Assembly: GCA_013327885.1 (NCBI GenBank)
Contig: JABUMY010000018.1
Location: forward strand, 62,001-126,000
From: Flavisolibacter longurius
GTDB lineage: Bacteria; Bacteroidota; Bacteroidia; Chitinophagales; Chitinophagaceae
DNA: 64,000 nt
Reading direction: 5' to 3'
The position numbers were made by a program, and so were the translations under genes. Positions 1 through 8,129 of this stretch are shown in pieces. The notes under the pieces were generated by a model. That model was not told where the DNA came from, did no database searches, and saw only the letters and a list, made by a program, of their open reading frames with translations. The first letter of the stretch is position 1; each line of letters starts with the position of its first letter.

Positions 1-1
1 T

Positions 2-403
2 GCACACGCCGTACTGGAACATGGCGGCGAACGCATGAGCCAGGGACTGGTGCAGCAACTGGGTGGTGTAGCCCTCTCGGTGGCACTGGCCAACAAACCA
101 GCCGCTACGCAAAACCTGTTTTTACAAGCGTATGGTGTAGGATCCCAGGTAGGTGTGTTACTGCCTTTCGGCCGCAAGCAGGAGCTGGAAGCCGACCGCT
201 ACGGGTTGATCTTCGCAGCGATGGCCGGTTACAACCCAAGGGAAGCCATTCCGCTGTGGCAACGCATGGAAGCCGCCAGTGGTGGCAACAAACCCCCGGA
301 ATTTATGAGTACGCACCCTTCGGAAGGCCGCAGGATCGAACAATTACAGAAATACATGCCGGAAGCTTTGCAATATTATAAGCCTGGAACTGCCAGTCGC
401 TAA
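2..403 (+). CDS. M48 family metallopeptidase, C-terminal part (5' truncated by window)
   Basis: Only the last 133 residues are present; the reading frame is open to the window edge. The second visible residue is a His followed by AVLEHGGERMSQ, which fits the final His of the HExxH zinc motif of M48 peptidases. ELEADRYGL, about 60 residues later, carries the third zinc ligand (Glu) typical of the family, and STHPSEGRRI is a usual C-terminal M48 motif. Such proteins are periplasmic or lipid-anchored Zn proteases, often with chaperone-like roles in outer-membrane protein quality control. The N-terminus and any signal peptide lie outside the window. A rho-independent terminator follows. Confidence 0.88.
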   Translation, partial: AHAVLEHGGERMSQGLVQQLGGVALSVALANKPAATQNLFLQAYGVGSQVGVLLPFGRKQELEADRYGLIFAAMAGYNPREAIPLWQRMEAASGGNKPPEFMSTHPSEGRRIEQLQKYMPEALQYYKPGTASR

Positions 404-418
404 GGGCCTTAACAAGCT

Positions 419-455
419 AAAAATCCCGCCAAATCTAGGTTTGAGCGGGATTTTT
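419..455 (+). terminator. Rho-independent terminator after the M48 gene
   Basis: Stem AAATCCCGC/GCGGGATTT with a 15-nt loop followed by a T run, 16 bases after the M48 stop codon. Confidence 0.85.
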
Positions 456-467
456 AATGTATTCTAA

Positions 468-499
468 TTTGGAAGGGGGGGTGGAATGTACTATCTTTG
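468..499 (+). promoter_or_regulatory. Bacteroidota-type promoter (-33 TTTG, -7 TATCTTTG)
   Basis: TTTG at 468-471 and TATCTTTG at 492-499 are separated by 20 bp, matching the Bacteroidetes primary sigma consensus TTTG-N19-22-TAnnTTTG. It sits about 65 bp upstream of the next start codon. Confidence 0.75.
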
Positions 500-564
500 C
501 ACAACATTTCGAAAAAGTTCTCAACGTTCTTTTCTTTATTGATTGTTAACCAATAAAATTACGT

Positions 565-1011
565 ATGTCTCAAACAATTTTAGACAAACTCGCTCTAAAA
601 AACGAAAAAAACATTTTAATCCAAGGTCTACCCTCATCAATAGAAAAGCAATTCGCAAAACTCTCTTTCGCAAAGAATCTCACTCCGCTCTTAAAATCAC
701 GTAAGCTTGATTTTGCGCTGATCTTTGCTGTTAGCGAAAACCAGTTGAACAGTATCCTCACGGATATCATGGGCGCTGTAAAAGATGAAACCCGCCTTTG
801 GGTGGCGCATCCGAAGGTAACGTCCAAAATCAGTACCGACCTGAACCGTGACAGCAGCTGGAGCCGCCTGAATGATATTGGTTACGAAGCAACAGAAACC
901 ATTTCACTCGACCACGTTTGGCAGGCTATCAGCTTTATCAAAGGGGAAGTGGAACTGGTAGAAGAGATCAAAGTAGAAACGAAAAAAGCAAAAAAGGCAG
1001 TCGCTGCTTAA
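565..1011 (+). CDS. DUF3052-like protein of unknown function
   Basis: A 148-residue soluble protein. The pattern (ILIQGLPSSI near the N-terminus, a hydrophobic FALIFAV strand, TRLWVAHPK, then LNRDSSWSRL and HVWQAISFIKG) resembles the DUF3052 family, whose function is not known. The last 15 residues are Lys/Ala-rich and probably disordered. It is transcribed alone from a good promoter at 468-499 and is followed by a strong terminator. The ATG at 565 is the first start after the promoter. The family match is by eye. Confidence 0.7.
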   Translation: MSQTILDKLALKNEKNILIQGLPSSIEKQFAKLSFAKNLTPLLKSRKLDFALIFAVSENQLNSILTDIMGAVKDETRLWVAHPKVTSKISTDLNRDSSWSRLNDIGYEATETISLDHVWQAISFIKGEVELVEEIKVETKKAKKAVAA

Positions 1012-1027
1012 TAGATTCGTCAAAATG

Positions 1028-1060
1028 AAAAATGACCACCAATCGGTGGTCATTTTTTTT
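1028..1060. terminator. Bidirectional terminator hairpin
   Basis: AAATGACCACC and GGTGGTCATTT form an 11-bp perfect stem with a 4-nt loop, with A and T runs on the two sides. It can end both the DUF3052-like gene (+) and the small gene at 1081-1332 (-). Confidence 0.85.
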
Positions 1061-1080
1061 ATAATGTGGCAGAACTGGTC

Positions 1081-1332
1081 TTAGTTGTCAAGGTTTGAAA
1101 GGAAAAATCCTTCCTTGTGTAAGATTGTTTGTGCCGGGATGGGCGTCAGAAGCGAATCCTTCAGGAGTTTCTCAACAAGCCGCAGTTGCTGATCCTGGTC
1201 GCCGGATTGTGCGATCAGTTTCCAACTCTCAATTTTCATGAGGGCACGCTGGCTGGTTTTCGTCACGTGACGTTCCAGCCATTCGTAACGTTCGGCAAGG
1301 TACAATTGATGATTTCTAAAATAAGCATGCAT
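1081..1332 (-). CDS. Small hypothetical protein
   Basis: An 83-residue protein, predominantly helical and charged, with no signal peptide or membrane segment and no family I recognise. It lies convergent to the DUF3052-like gene and shares its terminator. The reading frame on the opposite strand over the same region looks less protein-like. Reality of the gene is supported mainly by composition and the terminator placed just after its stop codon. Confidence 0.5.
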   Translation of the reverse strand: MHAYFRNHQLYLAERYEWLERHVTKTSQRALMKIESWKLIAQSGDQDQQLRLVEKLLKDSLLTPIPAQTILHKEGFFLSNLDN

Positions 1333-1434
1333 AGGTAGAAGATTTGTGTGTGTCTATTATCGGAACAAATTAAACAGAAAAAGTTTAATTCCACACTGCT
1401 AAAATGCAAACAAGGCCCTGACTTAGCCCAACGC

Positions 1435-1466
1435 AGAAAAAAGCCTGATGAAATCTCACCAGGCTT
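1435..1466 (-). terminator. Terminator after the EF-G-like gene
   Basis: On the minus strand AAGCCTG/CAGGCTT closes a 12-nt loop and is followed by TTTTTT. It lies about 110 bases past the stop codon of the EF-G-like gene. Confidence 0.7.
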
Positions 1467-1574
1467 CGATGTATCACCAAATAAGGGAAAAGTGCACCAT
1501 CTTTTTAGTAAAATGACATTTTACAACGAGCAATCGGGCAGTTGAAAGAATGTCAGCAAATGTTTTCTTCCAAC

Positions 1575-3713
1575 TTACACCATCGCTTCTTCTGCCGACC
1601 TGTTATACTCTTCTGCAAGTTTACGCTGCAGTTCATAGCTTACCGGCTGGTAACTGTCAAAGTGCATCTTAAATTTGGCCCTGCCCTGTGAAATGGAGCG
1701 CAGGGTAGAGGAGAAGTCGTGCATTTCTGCCAGCGGCACTTTTGCAATTACTTTTTGAAAATGGCCCTCGGTATCAATCCCTTCCACCATGCCCCGCCGG
1801 CTTTGCAGGTCACCCATCACACCGCCGGTCAAGTCTTCCGGACAAAGTACCTCAACTTGGTAAATAGGTTCCAGCACCTGCGGATCGGCTTTTTGAAAAG
1901 CATCCTTAAAGGCCATAATGCCGGCAATCTTAAACGATATATCGTTGGAATCAACCGGGTGCATTTTGCCATCGTATACGCAAACCCTCACATCCCGCAC
2001 ATAAGAACCTGTCAACGGGCCTTCGTGCATTTTTTCCATCACACCTTTTAAGATGCTGGGCAGAAAGCGGGTGTCGATGGCGCCGCCCACAATACAATTA
2101 TAAAAGACCAGTTTGCCACCCCATTCCAGGTCAAAGGACTCGCGGCCGCGAACGGTAATGCCAGCGGGGTCCGGCATGCCATCGTAAAACGGTTCGATAC
2201 GCATGTACACTTCGCCAAACTGGCCGGCACCACCGGACTGTTTTTTATGCCGGTAATTCGATTCAGCCATTTTGCGGATGGTTTCGCGGTAGGCGATCCT
2301 GGGCTTGCCAAACTTCACGGCCACCTTGTGCAGGGTCTCTATTTTCCATTTGGCCACGGCCAGGTGCATATCGCCTTGGCAATGAAGCAGTGTTTGTTTT
2401 AATTCTTTTGACATTTCTACCACCAGCGTCGGGTCTTCTTCCCGCAACTGGTGGAGCGCCTGCGAAAGCTTTTCCTCTTCGCCTTTGTTTACCGATTCAA
2501 TGCAATAAGTAACATTGGAAGAAGGGAATTCGATTGGCGTCAGCTCGTAATTTTTGCCCTTGCTGTGCAGGGTGTTGTTGAAATGGGTGTTCCGCAACTT
2601 TAAGGTGGCACCGATATCGCCGGCTACCAGCTCCTGCACGGGAATGCGTTTGTTGCCCTCCATCAAAAACAACTGGTTGATCTTTTCAACAACGCCGTTG
2701 GCCTCATTCACCAGCTCCATCCCGGTTTTGATGGTGCCCGAATACACTTTAAAAAACGACATGTCGCCAACATGCGGCTCAGAAATGGTTTTGTAAATAA
2801 AAATGCAGGGCGGTCCATCGGCATGGCAGGAGAGTTCTTCTCCTGATTTTGTTAACTGCGGTGGCATTTCGTTGGCGCTCGGGCAAACATTGTCAATAAA
2901 GCCCATCAGCCTTCCGCTGCCCATGTTGCGGGTGGCGCTGAGGCAGAACAGTGGAAAGATATCATGAGCGATCATGGCTTTTTTCATGCCTTCTTTCAGC
3001 TCGTCCTCTTCCAGTTCGCCCTTGTCAAAATAGATCTCCATTAGGGCTTCGTCGTTACTGGCAACCGCTTCCACCAGTTCTTTGTGCAGGTTGTCGGCAC
3101 GCTCTTTTTCATCGTCCGGTATCGGCAGCTTCTCCGGCTTACCGCCCGTATCGTGAAATTTATACATGGTCATGCGCAGCACATCGATGATCTCGTGAAA
3201 GCCGGCACCTTGTTGCCGTGGGTATTGCACAACGGTGACCTTGTTGCCAAAATGATCTTTGGCCTGCTGCACGGTTTTGTCAAAATCCGCAGCATCTTCA
3301 TCCAGCTTGTTCACTGCAAAGATCATCGGCGTTTTAAACGTCTCGGTGTATTCCCAAATAATGTCGGTGCCCACTTCCACACCTGTTGCTGCGTTGAGCA
3401 GCATCACGCCGGTATCGGCCACCCGCAGCGCAGACAGTACTTCGCCTACAAAATCATCATAGCCCGGTGTGTCCAGGATATTGATCTTGTAGCCACGCCA
3501 TTTGGTGTGCATGAGTTTTGAAAAGATCGTGTTGCCACGTTCCTGTTCCAAAGGGTGATAATCGCCAACCGTGTTGGCTTCTTCAATGGTGCCGCGCCGG
3601 CTAATCAGGCCGGCCTCAAAGAGCATGCATTCCGCCAACGTTGTTTTGCCGGAGCCGGCGTGGCCCAGCAAAACAATATTTTTTACGTGTGAAGTATCAA
3701 ATTCTGCTGCCAT
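1575..3713 (-). CDS. Elongation factor G-like translational GTPase
   Basis: A 712-residue protein of EF-G size. G1 is GHAGSGKTT (residues 17-25), switch I has ERGNTI (58-63), G3 is DTPGYDDF (81-88), G4 is NKLD (135-138). Domains II-V follow. In canonical EF-G the G3 motif is DTPGHVDF; here the catalytic His is Tyr and switch I has GNTI instead of GITI. Both changes are typical of the EF-G-like paralogue group (often labelled FusA2-like), so this is probably not the main translocase and may have slow or no GTP hydrolysis. It stands alone; a terminator lies downstream at 1435-1466. Its cellular role is not established. Confidence 0.85.
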   Translation of the reverse strand: MAAEFDTSHVKNIVLLGHAGSGKTTLAECMLFEAGLISRRGTIEEANTVGDYHPLEQERGNTIFSKLMHTKWRGYKINILDTPGYDDFVGEVLSALRVADTGVMLLNAATGVEVGTDIIWEYTETFKTPMIFAVNKLDEDAADFDKTVQQAKDHFGNKVTVVQYPRQQGAGFHEIIDVLRMTMYKFHDTGGKPEKLPIPDDEKERADNLHKELVEAVASNDEALMEIYFDKGELEEDELKEGMKKAMIAHDIFPLFCLSATRNMGSGRLMGFIDNVCPSANEMPPQLTKSGEELSCHADGPPCIFIYKTISEPHVGDMSFFKVYSGTIKTGMELVNEANGVVEKINQLFLMEGNKRIPVQELVAGDIGATLKLRNTHFNNTLHSKGKNYELTPIEFPSSNVTYCIESVNKGEEEKLSQALHQLREEDPTLVVEMSKELKQTLLHCQGDMHLAVAKWKIETLHKVAVKFGKPRIAYRETIRKMAESNYRHKKQSGGAGQFGEVYMRIEPFYDGMPDPAGITVRGRESFDLEWGGKLVFYNCIVGGAIDTRFLPSILKGVMEKMHEGPLTGSYVRDVRVCVYDGKMHPVDSNDISFKIAGIMAFKDAFQKADPQVLEPIYQVEVLCPEDLTGGVMGDLQSRRGMVEGIDTEGHFQKVIAKVPLAEMHDFSSTLRSISQGRAKFKMHFDSYQPVSYELQRKLAEEYNRSAEEAMV

Positions 3714-3794
3714 ACGTTTGCGTTTTTAGGTGAGGCAATAAGGGGAGGGGCCTACCATTTGGTAAGCAAGGTGGAAGAGGCGTTGCTTCCAGTT

Positions 3795-4160
3795 TTAGCA
3801 ACTGGTGTGGTTGATGAAATTGCGGAAGTCATCACGAAGCTCCTGCAAGGTATTTTCCAGCGCCAGGAACTCATTGAGAAGGTGCTCATGCTCGGCATAC
3901 ACCTCTTCTCCTGCTGTTTCCAGGGCTACCTTTCGTTCGTGTGTTTTGATGGTTTGTTTTAAGTCGTGAATGTTGCGAAGCTGAATGTCGAACTGGTTTT
4001 GAAAGCGTTCGACCTTGGTGAGGAGGTCTTTCGTAAGCGATTGTTTACACGTTTCTGTCAGGGCTTTTTCGCAATTATGAAATTCTTCCCGGTAATTGCG
4101 AAGGATCTGCCGCCATTCTGAGCATTCTGCTGAAAGTTGTGAGATCTCTGTTTGAACCAT
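3795..4160 (-). CDS. Hypothetical coiled-coil protein
   Basis: A 121-residue hydrophilic protein with long heptad-like stretches (SECSEWRQILRNYREEF, FLALENTLQELRDDFRNF), no signal peptide and no recognised domain. It precedes the EF-G-like gene by about 80 bases on the same strand and is divergent from dnaG. Co-transcription with the EF-G-like gene is possible but not shown. Confidence 0.6.
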   Translation of the reverse strand: MVQTEISQLSAECSEWRQILRNYREEFHNCEKALTETCKQSLTKDLLTKVERFQNQFDIQLRNIHDLKQTIKTHERKVALETAGEEVYAEHEHLLNEFLALENTLQELRDDFRNFINHTSC

Positions 4161-4286
4161 GAGGTAAAAGTTTAAAGGTTAAGAAAAAAGATTTTCAAAT
4201 TCACTTTCCTCCCGGTGTAGATGGTATCCTAAATTTAGACCCGTTTACAGAGAAAAGAAATTGTTTTTTATCAGGTATTTTTTTTA

Positions 4287-4313
4287 AATTATCAGCTAGC
4301 AGGCTGATTAATT
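4287..4313. repeat. Imperfect palindrome in the region upstream of dnaG
   Basis: ATCAGC (4291-4296) and GCTGAT (4303-4308), with flanking AATT on both sides (one bulged T), lie between the divergent coiled-coil and dnaG genes. It could be a regulator site; no evidence beyond symmetry. Confidence 0.3.
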
Positions 4314-4386
4314 TCATTGTTTTTCTGCCCATCTTAAACGATAGTAACAACAGAATGTTTTTATTCCGGTTTGCTGCCAGCGGTGC

Positions 4387-4394
4387 TATATTTG
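4387..4394 (+). promoter_or_regulatory. -7 box of the dnaG promoter
   Basis: TATATTTG fits TAnnTTTG exactly and ends 7 bases before the GTG start of dnaG. The -33 region has no clear TTTG at the usual spacing. Confidence 0.6.
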
Positions 4395-4401
4395 GGGGTT
4401 C

Positions 4402-6426
4402 GTGATCACGCAAAACACCATACAGCAGATTCTTTCGCGGCTCGACATCATTGAAGTTGTGGGCACCTTTGTAAAGCTCAAAAAACGCGGCGCCAATTAC
4501 CTCGGCAATTGTCCTTTTCATAACGAGCGAACCCCTTCTTTTACCGTATCACCGAGCAAAGAAATTTTTAAGTGTTTTGGTTGTGGCAAAAGTGGCAACA
4601 CCGTCTCCTTTTTAATGGAGCACGAAAAGCTTACATACGCCGAAGCGCTTCGTTGGCTGGCAGCCCGCTACAATGTGGAGGTGGAAGAAACCGAAACCTC
4701 TCCTGAACAAAAGCTGCAGCAGCAGACGGCAGAAAGCCTTCATATCATCAACGCCTTTGCCCAGGGCTTTTATGCAAAGCAGTTATTGGAAACCGATGCA
4801 GGCATTGCCAATGGCCTCAGCTACCTGCAGGAGCGGGGCTTTTCAAAAGAGATCATTGCCAAGTTTGGGTTGGGATATGCGCCGGACAGCCGGGATGCGT
4901 TTACCAGCGAAGCCATTGGCGAACAATACAACAAAGAGCTGCTGCAACGGGCCGGCCTTGTGGTGGAACGCCACGGGCAATTGCAGGACAATTACCGCGA
5001 CCGCATTATCTTTCCCATACACAACAACAGCGGGAAGGTCATTGGCTTTGGTGCCCGCTTGATCAAAAAAAACGACAAGGCACCGAAATACATCAACACA
5101 CCGGAGAACGAGCTTTATGTAAAAAGCAAGCTTCTTTACGGAACCTATTTTGCACGGCAGGCCATTGATAAAAAAGACGAATGCTTTTTGGTGGAAGGCT
5201 ATACCGATGTGATCTCGCTGCACCAGGCAGGCATTGAGAACGTGGTGGCCAGTGGCGGCACATCGTTGACACGAGACCAGCTTCGGCTGATAAAAAAGTT
5301 TACGTCCAACCTTACTATTATTTATGATGGTGATTCGGCCGGTGTAAAAGCCGCTCTCCGCGGACTAGACCTTGCACTGGAAGAAAGCCTGAACGTAAAG
5401 CTGGTATTGATTCCTGATGGGGAAGACCCGGACAGTTATGTGCGGAAAGTAGGTGCCGCCCGTTTCAACCAGTTTGTACAGGAAAATAAAAAGGACTTTA
5501 TTCTTTTCCAACTGGATGTTTTGCTGAAGGATGCCGGGAATGACGCTTCCAAGAAAGCCGAGGTGGTGAACCTGGTGGCGGAGACGGTTTCCAAGGTGGA
5601 TAAAACCGAAGATTTTACCAAGCAGCAGGATTATATCCGCCTTTGCTCACAATCGCTCAAAATTGATGAAGCGGGGTTTACCACGCTTGTCAACAAGTTT
5701 ATCCGTAACCGTCTTTCTTCCGATAAAAAGCTGCCGTTTGAAGAAGCGGTTTACCACGAGGAAAACGCACAGAAAGCAGCCGTAAACGAATACGACGATA
5801 CTACCTTTGAATTGCTGTTCAAAGATGAGCTGCAGGAGAGGGAAGTGGCCAGGGTGCTGCTGGAACAGGGGGGCAAACCGTGGGAAGACGGGCAGTTGAC
5901 AGCCGACTATATTTTTTCGGAATTGCCCGAAGATGACCTGTTTGAAAACGAAACCGTGCTGCGTATCCTCAACGAATACAAAGAGCACCTGGCGCAAAAA
6001 GAACCCATCGACAAGAGCTATTTTATCTACCATACCGACAACCAGCTGAGCACCTTTGTGGTGTCGCTTTTCGATTTCCGGTACCAGCAAAGTCCGCGCT
6101 GGAAAAGCGACAAGAACCAATCGGCGGGCTACCAGGAGCGGCTGTTCAAGCAAGACTACAAAACCTTTATGAAAACGGTGGATGTAGAAAACCCAACCGC
6201 ACTGGAAAGTTTTCTGAAGATAGAAGAAGACAAAAGCCACGAAGAGGTGTTGTCGGCCATCACTTACCTGAAGCTGAAAAAAGTAAAAAAGCTACTCTTG
6301 CAGAACCAGGCCGATATGGAGAAGGCTACGCCTACCGAACAAATGACGCTTTTCCTTACCCATCATCACCTCAAGCAAATGGAGATGGAACTGACAAGCC
6401 GGTTAGGAAGCGTAATTGTGAAATAG
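4402..6426 (+). CDS. dnaG: DNA primase DnaG
   Basis: Synthesises RNA primers at the replication fork. The 674-residue protein has the CHC2 zinc finger (C37-P-F-H40 and CFGC about 20 residues later), the catalytic core, and a TOPRIM domain with EGYTD and YDGDSAG metal-binding motifs near residues 265-310, followed by the helicase-interaction C-terminus. Start: a GTG giving MITQNTIQQILSRLDI, which aligns with the conserved DnaG N-terminus (usually MIsqetIq). No Shine-Dalgarno is possible because the -7 box ends 7 bases upstream, so the mRNA may be leaderless. Monocistronic by context. Confidence 0.97.
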   Translation: MITQNTIQQILSRLDIIEVVGTFVKLKKRGANYLGNCPFHNERTPSFTVSPSKEIFKCFGCGKSGNTVSFLMEHEKLTYAEALRWLAARYNVEVEETETSPEQKLQQQTAESLHIINAFAQGFYAKQLLETDAGIANGLSYLQERGFSKEIIAKFGLGYAPDSRDAFTSEAIGEQYNKELLQRAGLVVERHGQLQDNYRDRIIFPIHNNSGKVIGFGARLIKKNDKAPKYINTPENELYVKSKLLYGTYFARQAIDKKDECFLVEGYTDVISLHQAGIENVVASGGTSLTRDQLRLIKKFTSNLTIIYDGDSAGVKAALRGLDLALEESLNVKLVLIPDGEDPDSYVRKVGAARFNQFVQENKKDFILFQLDVLLKDAGNDASKKAEVVNLVAETVSKVDKTEDFTKQQDYIRLCSQSLKIDEAGFTTLVNKFIRNRLSSDKKLPFEEAVYHEENAQKAAVNEYDDTTFELLFKDELQEREVARVLLEQGGKPWEDGQLTADYIFSELPEDDLFENETVLRILNEYKEHLAQKEPIDKSYFIYHTDNQLSTFVVSLFDFRYQQSPRWKSDKNQSAGYQERLFKQDYKTFMKTVDVENPTALESFLKIEEDKSHEEVLSAITYLKLKKVKKLLLQNQADMEKATPTEQMTLFLTHHHLKQMEMELTSRLGSVIVK

Positions 6427-6465
6427 GGAAGAAGAGAGGGTTCAGCTTTTCGCTCTAAACTTTTC

Positions 6466-7983
6466 TTATAGCCTTGCTTTCTTATTCAGCAGAAGAAAAA
6501 CCTCTCCAAGACAATCAATCAAATGGGAGGGGAGCATAACTTCCATTGAAAATTTTTGCGCCGCCAGGTCACCCGCCCAGCCATGCAGGTAAACGCCAAG
6601 TTGGGCCGCTTCGGCAGGAGGATACCCTTGGACCAGCAAAGCCGTGAGAATGCCTGTGAGCACATCACCGCTGCCACCTTTGGCCATGCCGGCATTTCCT
6701 GTGCTGTTAAAAAAATCTCCTTCCGGTGTTGCCAAAAAACTGTGGTGGCCTTTCAGTATGATGATAACATTGAGCGCTGCTGCTTTTTCCCTTGCTGTTT
6801 GCAGCCGGTCAAAGTCTGATGCATGGTCGCCAAAAAGCCGGTCAAATTCTTTAGGGTGTGGCGTTAAGATGCTGCCCGGCGGCAACTGGTTTGCTAGTTC
6901 TTTGTTGAGCGAAAGGATGTTCAAGCCATCCGCGTCAATCACCACCGGCCGCCTGTAGCGGCGAACAAAAAAAGAAAGCAGTTTTTGCGTTTCGGCATGC
7001 GTGCCCATGCCGGGGCCGATGCCAATTGCACTAAACCGTTCCACATCGTCAGGAAGTGTGCCGAGGTATTCTTCACCATCACCTGTTAACGTCATTGCTT
7101 CCGGCGCTGTTGCTTGTAGTACCGTGTAGCCACAACGCGGTATGAACGCCGTGGTAAGCCCGGCACCAGCGGCCAGGCAAGCCTTTGTTGCCAACACCAT
7201 CGCACCCATCTTACCCCAGCTTCCGCCCACCAGCAGGGCCTGTCCAAAACTGCCTTTGTGGGCAAACCGGTTGCGCGGCCGGAAAATCTGCCGAATTTTT
7301 TGTTCGTCCAGCAGTTGTGGTGTTGGTGGAAGACTTTGCAAAAAGTCTCGATGCAACCCGATAGGGAGAATATGGACCTCGCCCAAATGGGCTGCATTTT
7401 CCTGCACCAGCAAGGCTGTTTTGTAACATTCAAAACTCAGGGTGTGCGCCGCCGTTACGGCAACATTGCCCTTGCTGCTTTTATCCATAAACAACCCGCT
7501 GGGTAGATCAATGGAAACGATAGAAGCGCCGGCGGCATTGAGATGGTGAACGAGAGCGGCGGCAAGACCTTCCAATGGTTTGTTCAACCCTGAACCATAT
7601 AGCGCATCCACAAGCAGATCATTTTGCTCGATGCGGGGGAAGTGCGATTCCTCTTGCAGGAAATGAATGGCAGTTATTCCCAGCTTGTGCAAGCGCTGAA
7701 GGTTGGCCTGGAAATCATCGCTGCCCTGCTTGCCAAATTCAAGGATGTAAACCGAAACGGCATATCCTTCCAGCAGTAGCATGCGGCCAATGGCCAGCCC
7801 ATCGCCGCCGTTATTGCCTTTGCCACAAAAAATGCGGATCGCTTTGGGCTTGAAGGACTGCTGTACGAGCCAATTGGTGCAGGCACGGGCGGCCCTTTCC
7901 ATCAGGTCGACAGAAGTGATGGGCTCATGCTTGATGGTAAACCGGTCCCATTCCCGTACCTGTTCAGCGGTTAAAATTTCCAC
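6466..7983 (-). CDS. nnrD: Bifunctional NAD(P)H-hydrate epimerase / ADP-dependent dehydratase
   Basis: Repairs damaged NAD(P)HX: the N-terminal YjeF_N domain epimerises R- and S-NADHX (GKGNNGGDG motif, then DALYGSGL), the C-terminal ribokinase-like domain dehydrates S-NAD(P)HX with ADP or ATP (IGPGMG, VIDADGLNIL, KGGSGDVLTG). About 505 residues, normal for the fused form. The frame is open to an ATG at 8034, but the family N-terminus (k)ILTAEQxREWD begins at a GTG at 7983, and the extra 17 residues would be encoded by the degenerate repeat at 7996-8129, so I prefer the GTG. Confidence 0.93.
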   Translation of the reverse strand: MEILTAEQVREWDRFTIKHEPITSVDLMERAARACTNWLVQQSFKPKAIRIFCGKGNNGGDGLAIGRMLLLEGYAVSVYILEFGKQGSDDFQANLQRLHKLGITAIHFLQEESHFPRIEQNDLLVDALYGSGLNKPLEGLAAALVHHLNAAGASIVSIDLPSGLFMDKSSKGNVAVTAAHTLSFECYKTALLVQENAAHLGEVHILPIGLHRDFLQSLPPTPQLLDEQKIRQIFRPRNRFAHKGSFGQALLVGGSWGKMGAMVLATKACLAAGAGLTTAFIPRCGYTVLQATAPEAMTLTGDGEEYLGTLPDDVERFSAIGIGPGMGTHAETQKLLSFFVRRYRRPVVIDADGLNILSLNKELANQLPPGSILTPHPKEFDRLFGDHASDFDRLQTAREKAAALNVIIILKGHHSFLATPEGDFFNSTGNAGMAKGGSGDVLTGILTALLVQGYPPAEAAQLGVYLHGWAGDLAAQKFSMEVMLPSHLIDCLGEVFLLLNKKARL

Positions 7984-7995
7984 GCTTAAAAATAC

Positions 7996-8129
7996 GCGGT
8001 AACGGGGAAACGGGATACGAGAAACGTCAGACAAGAAAGGTCAAACGGGAAACGTGAGACAGGAAACGTCAAACATCGAACCTCTGACATCGAACATAAA
8101 ACAGTAAACGGCAAACGTTAAACGGTAAA
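7996..8129. repeat. Degenerate tandem words (AAACGTCAAAC-like)
   Basis: The gap between nnrD and the serine hydrolase gene consists of loosely repeated 8-12 base words such as GGGAAACG, GAAACGTCA, AAACGTCAAAC and AAACGGTAAAC. It is not coding and has no clear hairpin. Confidence 0.6.

Noticed and set aside
3084-3521. Open frame on the plus strand opposite the EF-G-like gene
   Set aside because: It is an antisense frame with no protein-like composition; the minus-strand gene carries all GTPase motifs.
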